From assembly GCA_025618425.1 (NCBI GenBank), contig CM046833.1, positions 30,532,180 to 30,596,179 of the forward strand: DNA of 64,000 nt. The letters run 5' to 3'. The position numbers were made by a program, and so were the translations under genes. The DNA is from Heliocidaris tuberculata. Lineage: Eukaryota > Echinodermata > Echinoidea > Camarodonta > Echinometridae. Below are positions 21,677 to 31,741 of the stretch, piece after piece (the stretch's first letter is position 1; every line of letters begins with the position of its first letter). Below the pieces are notes generated by a model. The model was not told the DNA's origin. It ran no database searches and saw only the letters and a program-made list of their open reading frames with translations.

Positions 21677-23658
21677 TGTCACAATGTGACTGGAATTCAG
21701 CCTTAGCAATTATTTAGCCAGGGACATAGTACATGCACGTAATAGGGGACATGAATTCTATTAGGACAAGCTAGGGTGCACTCCATGAATAGAGAACAAT
21801 GTTATTCAGGTGTAATAGGCATTGGTGCTTTAGCTAGGAATGTGTGCATGAGGGTGTGCAAGAGATTCACGGAGCTTGGGTGGAGTCAGTTGCCCACAAG
21901 ATCTGGTCAAGACAGGGCCATGCTGTGCTTGTGAGAGGAGTAGTTTGAAAAAGCTAGGATGCGCTGCAAATTTAGTGGCATCTTCATGTTTCCAGGCATC
22001 CAGGCCGGGAGAAGGCTCCTCGCAACTCACCTCTAATTAGAAGATTATGTAAGTATTAAAATAATATGATTTTTCTTTAAAATAAATCCTTGATTTTTGT
22101 GTTAGTTGTGTAAAGAAAGTCTGACCAATAACATTTCAAGATATTTTCCTCAGAGAAAGAAACAATGTCATTGAAAATATTACATCTATACTGAACTGTT
22201 TAGTTTGAAGAAATGGATAAGAAGAGGGTATACATTTTTATTTAATTTTGTGTGTAATTTTACAAAGAGAATAATCAAGTTTCTTGATAAATCATAGGAG
22301 AAATCAGTTCAAGTTTTTGGAGGTTTTGTCTTTGAAAATGGAAAATAAGAATAATGTTTATTAATGCATTATTGTTATATGTTCTTGTTTGTTGGAAGAA
22401 TGCATGTTTATTTGTGATAATCATGATAATTGTATAATTTCATATCAGGATGAAGATAGAATCATTGATTTGTAGAATCAAGATTCAGTTACATTGTAAT
22501 TTATTTCATTGAAATATATCCAGGAAGGAATCGAGGAACAGTTGTGCATTATGATCTATTTTCAAATCATTTCCATAAAAGAAATTGGAATGAATATTTT
22601 GTATCTATAAAAATATGTATATATATTCCTTTAATATAGAGATAGGGTTATTAGGCAGTTACCATGAAATTGTTCTGTTGTGTAATATTTTAACAGCTGT
22701 CTACATGGATGAGCTGGGTTCTTGTTCTTGTTCTTGCTCTTCCTCCTCCTTTGACGGTTGTTAACTAGTGTGACTACGATCAGAGACATCGAGCCATGGT
22801 ATTCAGCATTGTAGCCATCTAGCGACTCAGAGAGATTAGTCTTCTTCATCGCGATAGTCGGCTATTTTGTAGAACGACATGGGCGTGGCATCGTCGACGT
22901 CGCAGTTGTTCATCAGGATATCGCACCCTGGAGTCGAAGTCGATCATACTCAATGAACACATGAACAGTTCAACACAGTTCGACAGTTGCGATAAGTATG
23001 GGCAGCCCATTTTGTTCCACAAAATAATATGCTAGCAATTCGTGGACATTTTTAGTTATGGCTCTTAGAGATGATTAGTTTAGTCCCGGGCATCGTAGTT
23101 GGTGTTATGTATAAATATGTTTAATAGTGTTATGAGTCTAATTCTATTGCATGCTGTTTATCACTAATTGCTTGTTAGTCTTTTGAGCGCTCAGGTTATT
23201 AATGATTTCATAAATGATGTAAATAATTGAATGCTAGTAAAGGAATTTCCTTATTCATGGTCACTCAGATAAAAGAAATCATTATTGACTTGCAGATAAA
23301 GCAAGTGGATTTTTTTTTTCAAAATGTTTGAATATTTTGGAATTTAACCTGGAAAACCCTCATGGTAAGCCAAACCATTAATTACAAGTTTGGAATCATT
23401 GATAATTCAATATATTTGAACAAAAGATGTATTAATTATTTGACTCCCACATTGATTATGTAAATGATCATTTCACATGTGATATTAATTATTGATACCT
23501 ATATGGAAGAAAGAAATTTGATACAGTAATAGAGATTACATCAATTTAATCTTTAAATTCAATGTTATTATTGTGTAATCTCTTGTTGTGAACAAATTAC
23601 TACTCAGCAGAATTGTACTTATCGTCAGACACATCAAATTCAGTGATTAGATCTGACA
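21677..23658 (+). repeat. LTR 3 (1982 bp)
   Basis: Outer right LTR with TGTCA/TGACA ends. It is the most diverged of the three, with scattered private substitutions, a 3-nt deletion near 22014 and a 1-nt insertion near 23229. GTGCG follows immediately. Confidence 0.95.
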
Positions 23659-23663
23659 GTGCG
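23659..23663. repeat. Target-site duplication GTGCG, right
   Basis: Matches 6967-6971. One duplication bounds the whole three-LTR array and none flanks the inner LTR. Confidence 0.8.
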
Positions 23664-23706
23664 CGTGTGTGTTTGCATGTGTGTGTATGTATATATATAT
23701 ATATAT
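23664..23706. repeat. TG/TA microsatellite, right flank of array
   Basis: CGTGTGTG with interruptions, then a short (TA)n. It continues the microsatellite that was split by the LTR element. Confidence 0.9.
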
Positions 23707-24096
23707 AGTCCCTCAAAAAATTACAACAGGCATTTGGGTATTGATTACTAAAGAAATCATTCAACAGTATTAAAAGTCATACTGGAATATAATAATTATG
23801 ATGATGAATGAAGCATTCCCATAACAATTATAGCAGATAAAGACAAAACAGTAACTTCCTTTTACATCATTTAAAAAGAGAGTGCCTTGCGAGTCTCACA
23901 TCTGTCAAAACGTAGATGGAATGGAATTATGACACGCGTTACAAAATTCCTTTCTTTCGTAATTTCTGAATCGGATGAGGTTTTCACCAAGAGACAATTA
24001 GTTATAGTTTTCTAATCCTTAATCATATTCTGATTAACTTACGATTTCGAAAGACAGTTATGCTTAAACTCCGATTGTAATCTTTTGGGGGAAAAA

Positions 24097-24100
<4 letters not shown>
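23707..24100. mobile_element. Possible MITE between AT repeats
   Basis: The left end reads GTCCCTCAAAAAATTACAA. The right end, inverted, reads TTCCCCCAAAAGATTACAA. This is a similar ~18-bp pair about 380 bp apart, each next to a TA microsatellite. The interior has no coding signal. The inverted-repeat match is imperfect, so the call is tentative. Confidence 0.4.
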
Positions 24101-24141
<41 letters not shown>

Positions 24142-24175
24142 AGTAAAAAAGAAGTTTTGTCAATGAATGTATGTG

Positions 24176-24219
<44 letters not shown>
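24100..24219. repeat. (TA)n and (TATA)(CA)n microsatellites
   Basis: About 37 bases of AT at 24101-24138 and a TA-then-CA run at 24176-24219. The open frames here are repeat artefacts. Confidence 0.95.
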
Positions 24220-24225
<6 letters not shown>

Positions 24226-25915
24226 CCTCCAAAAGTTTGGGTACACCTGTATTCAGACACCACTTGAACATATGAAATCGTTTCAGGAGGCAGTCATGCG
24301 TTAAAAAGGCAACCTACCCCCCCCCCCCCTAATTTCTAATTTCATATCTAGTGGAAAGTATGAGGTCATTGGTTTGGTCAGTTGTGCACGCATTTTTGCC
24401 TTTTCGGCATTCTACAAAATCTAACCCTTGTTTGTACCGATGAATATTAAAATATATCGACTAATATACCATTATCATTCCTTTACTCTTGCAGAAAACT
24501 AATATTTTAATCTTATATACACATCAATATTTGGGGATCACTACAATGCCTTTTTTTTTTCTCTCATGGAAAATCATATTTTATTGTTTATTTTTTTGCA
24601 TTTGTGTTACTTCTTCAACGAAAGTAATGCCTAAATTAATAATAGTTTGTTTGAAATGCACATTTTATTCATTTTTCAAAGTCTTTTTTTTAATCATGTT
24701 TCGAATAATAAAGAGTTCTCATCAGAGAACCCGCCCCTAGTAGCGACCACAGCTCGACACATCCTGGGCATCCAGCTGGTAAAATTGTGGAAGTAGTTGT
24801 GGAGGAAGTCACTGGAAATGTCTTCCATGCCTTCTGAAGAATTTCCAACAGATGAGGCTTACTTGTTGGGCATTTTCCTCGGACCTTCCTGTCCCATAGC
24901 TTGATTTTCAGGGCCCCTTTCTCTTCTGTTTTCTAAAGGTAGTTTTTACATTGCCTTGAGGAAGGTTTGGGGTAATATTTCTGCTGGAAGACAAATTTGT
25001 GGTGGTAGTAGTGGAGGTAGTGACTGGAAATGTATTACAGAAGATGAAGCTCACTTGCTGGGCATTTTTATCAGACCTTCCGATCCAGCTCTTCCCATAT
25101 CAGCTCTATCGGGTGACCAATCCATGATTTTCAGGACCCTTTCTCTTCTTTTTTTTTCTCCCGACTGTTTTAGCAAAGCCTTAAATAATGATTGGAGTCA
25201 TTGTCCTCCTGGAATACAATACTATTTCATCTTCAGAAGGCATAAAAATACATTTCCAGTTTCTATCTCCACAACTACCTCCACAACTTGACCAGTCGGA
25301 TGCAGGATATGTGCCGTGCTATAACCGCTGCCAGGGACAGGTTCTTAGATGAGAAGTCTCTATGATCCGAAACATGAAAAATAAAACTTTTTGGGGAAAA
25401 AATGTGCATCTCATGACATATCATTATTCATCTAGTCATTATTTTGTTTGTAAGCGTATACACAAATGCAAAGAATATGACTTCTCATGAAAAAAGAAAA
25501 CCATAAAGCATTGTTGTGTTCCCAAAATGTTGACGTGTTTCTAGGCTGATTATAAGAACGTTTATTGTATATCAGTCCACAAATTTGTAATATTAATCAG
25601 TACAAACGAGGGTCAGATGTTGTAGAATGCCGAACATGCTGAAAGGGCAATAATGCTGGCACAAATGACTAAACCGGTGACCTTCTAATTGCACTGGAAA
25701 TGGTATTTTGGGGTTTAGGTTGCCCTTTTTACGCATGACTACCCCCTGAAACGGTTTACATATATGTTAAACTGGTGTCAACTTGAAGGGTTATGTCTAC
25801 TCTTCAGTTTGATAACAAATTGTGCAGTGCAACATATCTGATGATAAATGAACTGTGGGTGATTGTGAGAAATCAGTTATTATTACAGGTGTACCCAAAC
25901 TTTTGGAGGGCAGTG
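24220..25915 (-). mobile_element. Dead Tc1-like DNA transposon with long inverted termini
   Basis: The ends pair: CTGCCCTCCAAAAGTTTGGG at the left and its complement CCCAAACTTTTGGAGGGCAG at the right. Similarity between the ends continues inward, imperfectly, for roughly 200 bp on each side (for example GTTTCAGG...GCATGCGTTAAAAAGGCAAC-like blocks, and TTCTACAAAATCTAACCC against its inverted partner near 25615). The right end is followed by TA; the left TA is lost in a CA repeat. The transposase remnant lies on the minus strand. Long inverted termini recall the IR/DR arrangement of some Tc1 elements. Confidence 0.8.
24745..25240 (-). pseudogene. Tc1-type transposase remnant, partly duplicated
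   Basis: Minus-strand translation in mixed frames gives the Tc1 C-terminal signatures EDNDSNH (from a DNDPKH-like motif, near 25195) and HPIELIWEELDRKV (near 25105, from the DLNPIE...WD region). This is followed by a NAQQ-type tail. A second, diverged copy of the C-terminal part (DRKV...GKCP and a Ser/Thr-rich tail) lies at about 24745-24920, so the 3' third is present twice. Frameshifts throughout rule out function. Confidence 0.7.
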
Positions 25916-26380
25916 TACATATACACACACACAATCCCACACATAGACTAAAGGGTGTCCCAGAAAAGGGGAGACCGAATTTTTGAGAAAAAAAATAATG
26001 GTTTAAAATTATTAATGTTTTGTTTTTTGAAAATGCATCACAGGACAGACCATGTTCTTCTTTATTTAACACTATAATCATGATTGTAAAAGAGAACTCC
26101 TTTGTCTCCAAAACGAGGAAAAGCTTAGGGATTTCTCACCTTCCATCAAATGGTACAAATAGATATTAATTTGTATCCGTAAAATATGTTTCCCTCCACC
26201 AACTACTATAGGCAGACCTACCGAGACCGTGTTGGTACTACCACAGCCTACTTGGTCACACAACAAAATCTTTTTTGCGGATGATACATTAATTGCAGAT
26301 GAGGCTTCATTCGATAAATGCAAACTACCATAAAGGGTAGGGCATTTGAACTTTGATTTCTGACAAGCGCTTATGCTTAT
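25916..26380. other. No gene seen
   Basis: AT-rich. A stretch AAGGGTGTCCCAGAAAAGGG near 25950 resembles the end of some mariner-type elements, but no inverted partner was found. Confidence 0.4.
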
Positions 26381-26937
26381 CTTACAATCACGTATACCTG
26401 TAAAATGTTAAAAGCACATTAACTCTTTGCCCTGTGCATTATGAAACCCATGGCTGCTGGATTATTTCAAAGGCTATATCTTTTGTACATGATTTCTGTC
26501 GACGATCGTCGACAGAAGCGAGAACCCGGAAGTGACAGTGGTCGACAATAGCGGGCTATGAGTTAATAAAAACTTCGAAAACAATTTTATTTTTGTTTAA
26601 ACAAACAAACCCGTATTCCCTCAGGGAAAAGGTGTCATTTTGCCTCAAAAAGAGATTTACAATCTTACAATCACGTATATCTGTAAAATTTTAAAAGCAA
26701 ATTAATAAAAACTTCGAAAACAATTTTTTTGGTTTAAGCAAGCAAACCCGTATTCCCTCAGGGAAAAGGTGTCATTTTGCCTCAAAAAGAGATTTACAAT
26801 CTTACAATCACGTATATCTGTAAAATTTTAAAAGCAAATTAATAAAAACTTCGAAAACAATTTTTTTGGTTTAAGCAAGCAAACCCGTATTCCCTCAGGG
26901 AAAAGGTGTCATTTTGCCTCAAAAAGAGAATTACAAC
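26381..26937. repeat. 137-bp minisatellite, three copies
   Basis: Units start CTTACAATCACGTATA at 26381, 26664 and 26801, and each contains CCCGTATTCCCTCAGGG. Copies 2 and 3 are almost identical. Copy 1 is more diverged and is split by a 140-bp insertion. Confidence 0.92.
26423..26562. mobile_element. 140-bp TTAA-flanked insertion (piggyBac-type MITE?)
   Basis: Inserted in minisatellite copy 1 at the TTAA that is present once in copies 2 and 3, and flanked here by TTAA on both sides (26419-26422, 26563-26566). The ends CTCTTTGCCC and (inverted) CTCATAGCCC are similar. The centre contains the palindrome TGTCGACGATCGTCGACA. TTAA targeting is typical of piggyBac-type transposases; the family itself was not identified. 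Confidence 0.75.
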
Positions 26938-27686
26938 TTACAATTTACCATACCCGGTGCAAATTATACCTTGGCAAAAGACGAGGAAATGAGCTTTCCC
27001 ATGATGTAAACCTTTGAAAATGCGAGACGGAAAAGAAATTGACGCTTTTGTAATTGCTTATTGTTTTGAATGCGAATCGAAAATATGGACATATTTTGTA
27101 TGTACTTGTAGAGTATTTATGCTCTCTTCTTTTGCTACCATATTCATGGTTGGCTACACAGGGGTCGATTTAGGTAACCGGGTTTAAAAAAAAAACTAAA
27201 AAAAAACCCAGCTTGCGCCGACTACAAACAAACAAAAAATATTAGGAATCCACTGACCGATCAACCTGGGGCTGGGGCATATATAATCACTGCTTTTCAA
27301 GTTGAGATTGGTTAGGTATGTCTCAGAGTTCTTTCCAGGACCGGTTTACTTGACTAGACCCAAGACTGTATCCATTCCTGATGATTCAGGACCTGAACAT
27401 CTTCCTGGAGGTTCTCCATAACAGATAGCCTAATGTACGGCATTGTGCAAAATCCCGACGCTTCTTGAAAGCCTGATTTCACTGTTATGGTTCCATCAGC
27501 GCCCATTATATCCGGCAGTATGCACCACATAATTACGTGCAATCGTTAAAAAATGTATGAACTTTAAGCTGTACATGATTTGATAAACAATTGTCATAGA
27601 TAAGTACTCTTTCTTGCTTGATGTTTCTTCTCTACTCACCCTTCTCCCCTTCTCGGTTGGCGTAAGTGGGTCTTGACCTAGTTACA
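26938..27686. other. No gene recognised
   Basis: Mixed-composition DNA. The minus strand has a 62-residue open frame at 27354-27542 with unbiased composition but no motif that I recognise. It could be an exon or relic and is not annotated as a gene. Confidence 0.4.
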
Positions 27687-27687
27687 T

Positions 27688-27940
27688 GAAAGGTGTTGTG
27701 GTCTAGTGGATACGTCACCGGACTGTGGATCACATGGTTCGCGGTTTGAGACCCACCGCGGTACTGTTATTTGGCAAGAAATTAATCTAACTCTGCCACT
27801 CTCCACCCAGGTGTAGTAAATGAGCAATTTATCCCTTTAATGCTTTTAGCGCCTAAGGGCAATAGTAGTACTTTGTAGGAACCTTGAGCATCCCCTGGGA
27901 TAGATATGTGCGCATTATAAATGTAGCTTTTATTATCATT
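27688..27940 (+). mobile_element. tRNA-derived SINE
   Basis: The head looks like a tRNA gene: A box TGGTCTAGTGG at about 27699, B box GGTTTGAGACC about 45 bases on, and an anticodon-like GTG in between. These are the internal promoter elements of RNA polymerase III. The body has no tRNA-like 3' half. The 3' end (GTGCGCATTATAAATGTAGC) resembles a CR1/L2-type LINE tail and runs into a TTC microsatellite that could have grown from the SINE tail. A true tRNA gene is rejected because the head does not close into a full cloverleaf. Confidence 0.75.
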
Positions 27941-28099
27941 CTTCTTCTTCTTCTTCTTCTTCTTCTTCTTCTTCTTCTTCTTCTTCTTCTTCTTCTTCTT
28001 CTTCTTCTTCTTCTTCTTCTTCTTCTTCTTCTTCTTCTTCTTCTTCTTCTTCTTCTTCTTCTTCTTCTTCTTCTTCTTCTTCTTCTTCTTCTTCTTCTT

Positions 28100-28129
<30 letters not shown>
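27941..28129. repeat. (TTC)n microsatellite, ~63 units
   Basis: Uninterrupted CTT/TTC of about 190 bp directly after the SINE tail. Open frames of poly-Leu (+) and poly-Arg (-) are artefacts. The strand asymmetry could allow triplex DNA. Confidence 0.98.
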
Positions 28130-28130
<1 letters not shown>

Positions 28131-28402
28131 ATATTATTGACTTCTGTGTAGCCAATCGTGAAATGTCATCCCAGGTATATGGTAGCGAAAGAAGCATATA
28201 TGTTCTACAGGTATATATCAAATAAAGCTATATTAACAATTCACTTTTGAAGCAAGAAGCAATTTAAAAAAGGGTTTCAATTTTTTTTTCTGACTTACTC
28301 CGTATACTAATACACATTATTTACCAATTTACTGGAAAATATGCATGTTTCTGTTTCCAGGGGCAACCTGTTTACTTACTGGGGATTGGAATAAGCTGAG
28401 AC

Positions 28403-28629
28403 ATGTTTTTTCATGGAATTGAATTATTTTTAAAATTACTTGTGGGTGATTATGAAATCGAAATTGGTTTGTCTAGACGTCTCACTACATCATATCGTAG
28501 TATTAAATGTTCCAGGTATTATGGAAGCATTTGTTTAGGGAACACATACAAACGAATGAAAAACTTACCCTTCTTCAGATTAACGGAGTAACATTGTCTC
28601 AAGATCTGTAAATTGCCAAAGTCGATATC
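28403..28629. repeat. Direct duplication block X, left copy
   Basis: This 227-bp block recurs at 29103-29329 with only a couple of mismatches. Each copy contains a 62-residue open frame with no recognised domain, which is probably not a gene. Confidence 0.92.
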
Positions 28630-28636
28630 ATATAAC

Positions 28637-29101
28637 AAGTATATAACAATAAGTATTATGAAACTGACAATATTCAAAATAATTGACAACACAACTTAGT
28701 GCATAAACATTTTTCGATCATTACAAGCAAAACGAAGTGCATTAAAGTTTGAGTTGTGAGAGAGAGAAAAAAAAGTAACATCAATGAAGACTACGTAACA
28801 TTAATTTTATGAAAATGAGAATGAAAACAGAGACCAGCTTAGAAGCAGAGCTTGTGGAAGCGCTGGTCCCTGGCAAAAAGATAAAGCATGAATACAGTAC
28901 ATTCATTAAGTTACTTGTAATAAACTGTAGCCATGGAGGTATATGCTGATATCAATATGCAAATGTATATTTTGTTATCAAATGGAATATAAAAACACAC
29001 ACTTGTATGTGTGTATATTGAAGTATATACTATATGTTTGTATTATTATCTTCAGAACCTGAAGAAGGCCGGGAAGGCTGAAAGGTTGGTCTAATAAAGT
29101 T
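28637..29101 (+). mobile_element. ~465-bp repeat element between duplicated blocks (copy 1)
   Basis: Nearly identical to 33294-33757. It ends CCTGAAGAAGGCCGGGAAGG, then GGTTGGTCTAATAAAGTT. That end folds as nested stems (AACC/GGTT, GGCC/GGCT) and resembles ends seen in Penelope-like and ribozyme-bearing repeats. No open frame. Family uncertain. Confidence 0.75.
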
Positions 29102-29102
29102 A

Positions 29103-29329
29103 ATGTTTTTTCATGGAATTGAATTATTTTTAAAATTACTTGTGGGAGATTATGAAATCGAAATTGGTTTGTCTAGACGTCTCACTACATCATATCGTAG
29201 TATTAAATGTTCCAGGTATTATGGAAGCATTTGTTTAGGGAACACATACCAACGAATGAAAAACTTACCCTTCTTCAGATTAACGGAGTAACATTGTCTC
29301 AAGATCTGTAAATTGCCAAAGTCGATATC
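29103..29329. repeat. Direct duplication block X, right copy
   Basis: Second copy of 28403-28629. Its right flank shares ACAAG with the start of the intervening element. Confidence 0.92.
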
Positions 29330-30867
29330 ACAACAAGAAATTCTTTTAAAACGGAAAAATCATCAAAACCTATGACGAATGCGATAAGTTCGATGGATTT
29401 TTAGACGACACAATATCCGCATTACTAGAAAAAGATGGCGCCAGATTTGAAGCGTTGTACCGCGATGGTTCCTGTGCTTGTAAGTCAACGATTCAGTCAA
29501 CGTCCACCATCTAACAACATGGCGGAGAAGAGATTAAGTCTGACAGTTTATAGGTCAAACTCACGTTACCGCCAGTTCGTGCTTATTTGCATACTCTGAT
29601 AGGGGATGTATTACGGAACCGATCCGTCTTCCGTATAGAAGCCTTCTTTTGTTGGGACATTTTCCAATATTAAGATATCTATCCACGAATGTTATTGGTG
29701 TTTGAGGAGGTGCAAAATGCTTGAAAAATTGCTGAACTCCACAATTCCGACCAAACGTACTGCAAAGGTCGTCAATTTGACAGTCCTATGCCAATGGGTG
29801 TTTCCATTTCAAGACCCACTTTTTTCTGACACCCGTAACACACTTTCTTGCCATTCACTTTGTAATAGGGGCTGTTTTTTCATGAGACACTTTCTGTGAT
29901 TGGCTTTCTTGTTAGTGAATATTCATTAGCTATCTAATTGATTTTTCATTAGGAGAGGCTCGTTCTAATTCCGTTTCTGTGATTGGCTTATTTTCTATTG
30001 AATATTCATTAGCTATGTAATTGATTTTCAAAACAAGTTTGTGGTCATCAGTCAATCCGCAGCCCGTGCGGAAAGCGCTTATTTTACACAGCTTATATTC
30101 ACACCGGCGAGACGATAATGAATATTCATGAACAGAAGGGTATGGTTGAAAACTGCCAATTACTTCGCTATTTCTTAATGGATTTTAAAGATTTTTGTCA
30201 CAAATTAGAGAAGAATATAATTCTATCAATTTCAAGTAAAAACCTGGCAGTTGGACTAAGAAGACGTGATAAAATAGACGACGTAACCTTGATGCAAAAT
30301 GGTAAAAAATATTGGTCAGATATCTTGCATCAATGTGTTTTTTAGCTCGATAGAATCGTGATAGTCAGAATACTCTTTCAGATTTCATCATCATCCATGT
30401 GATTTAGCTTTTATACCGGTCAGGAAAACGCCAAAATCGAGCATGATACAGATTATTTCCATCCATAATAAGATCGTGGCGAATGGCGCAACATGATTGG
30501 CTAGTTCATTATGCACGTTACACAAAACGTCGTCCGCTAGATACGACTATGCACCGACTGAATTTCTGACAAAAACTCTGTGGAACCGTGTCGCGAATTC
30601 ACTACTTCACTAGTGCAAAAACAGACAACAAAATCGCTGTTAGCAAGATTTGATTTACTTAAATTTGCTAGATTACCTAATTAAGGGACTCTTCAACTGA
30701 CTATGCTTCAAATTTGGGGGTTCGGAGTTCAAAGTAAAATTTTATGTAATTATTTTCCAGCTCATGTACGGATGATCTGCACTAGACCAATCCCCGCTAA
30801 TACCAAAGGTCTTAAAAGGGAAGATAGGACACTCCCGCGATTTTGTACAGGGTACGCTGTAACGGCC
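29330..30867. other. No gene recognised
   Basis: AT-rich. Two imperfect copies of a ~60-bp motif (TGTGATTGGCTT ... GAATATTCATTAGCTAT ... TAATTGATTTTC) lie at about 29893-29950 and 29980-30030, and GAATATTCATGAAC recurs near 30118. A 75-residue open frame at 30118-30345 has ordinary composition but matches nothing I know. Confidence 0.4.
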
Positions 30868-30910
30868 AGGGGAAGGGCGCCCAACAGTTGGGTAGGTAAA
30901 CTGACGCATT
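30868..30910 (+). repeat. Dispersed inverted repeat, left copy
   Basis: GGGGAAGGGCGCCCAACAG followed by TTGGGTAGGTAAACT. The same ~42 bases occur inverted at 34704-34745 with a 2-base difference. A poly-G tract follows near 30945-30961. Confidence 0.8.
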
Positions 30911-30961
30911 GACTGTGTACAAACCACTTGGGAAAAAAGACCCGGGGGTGGGGGGGGGGGG

Positions 30962-31370
30962 TGAAATGCTGTAACAACAGGAAGTAAACCAGGCATCTCT
31001 ATGAATTCAGAAGAGGGAAAGGGCTTGAAAATTAATGAGGAGGAGAAAATAAGGGGGGTATATTTAACAGGTGACATGCAGCCATCACAGTGATGTTCCA
31101 TGTCCGTGCCCATTTTCTTTACACTTGAATATAATTTTTAAAATTTATTGGGTTTTTTCAAAAGACGAATGAACAATAGGTAAAAATGGTAATCATAAAC
31201 ACACAAACACACACAGGGGGGTTCCTTTCGTTTTAGTGGTAAATGTTGTCATGCGGGTAACTGTTACTATTTAAAGCCGCACCGACTCTTTGAAGCTATA
31301 TATTGCTCTTTTTTGTAAGAATAATGGGAAATGTAGCTAAAATTGGTTGTGCTCATTACAAGAGGAAGGG
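30962..31370. other. No gene seen
   Basis: AT-rich with a short CA run near 31200. No feature recognised. Confidence 0.4.
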
Positions 31371-31740
31371 GAGGGGCTATCAGAGGGGGTACTTGATATC
31401 AGAAGTTAGGAGTGACATTTAATTTGATATCAGGTCTGAAAAGGTACACTCTTATCATTTAGGGAAAAGGGCACTCATTACATAGCAAAAGGGGCACTTA
31501 TCTGCAGTATAAAAGGGAATTTAACAGAGAGACAAAGGTGCAGACTTCAAAGGAGCATATATTGTACAAGTCTTTCAAAAGCGGCACTTATCAGAAGGGG
31601 AAATTTCTAGAAACTTTCTAGAAAGGAAAAGTGGCACTTTTGTAGTAAAAAGGGGCAGTTATCAGAAAGCAGTAAATTCCAGAAAATATTAACAAGGGAC
31701 CCTTTTGGGTTACTTGAAAAAATGGAAGGAGGGGGGGGGG
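31371..31740. repeat. Degenerate GGGGCACTTATCAG-type repeats
   Basis: Around ten diverged units of roughly 30-35 bp with a core like AAAAGGGGCACTTATCAG, ending in a poly-G tract at about 31730-31741. Confidence 0.6.
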
Positions 31741-31741
31741 G

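Larger units (their letters stand above)
6972..23658 (+). mobile_element. Tandem Gmr1-like Ty3/Gypsy array: LTR-int-LTR-int-LTR
   Basis: Two 5.3-kb internal regions and three LTRs, total 16.7 kb, inserted in a TG microsatellite. The repeat period is 7,277-7,279 bp. The shared TGA in RT shows that both internal regions descend from one defective parent. Gmr1-like elements are a known deuterostome group with copia-like domain order. No env-like frame was found. Both copies appear non-autonomous. Confidence 0.93.

Noticed and set aside
6972..23658. Endogenous retrovirus with env
   Set aside because: No envelope-like frame follows RNase H; only about 170 non-coding bases separate pol from the LTR.
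27688..27765. Functional tRNA gene
   Set aside because: A and B boxes are present, but no complete cloverleaf can be drawn; followed by a SINE body and tail.
27853..28225. Open frames of poly-Leu (+) and poly-Arg (-)
   Set aside because: They are translations of a pure TTC microsatellite.
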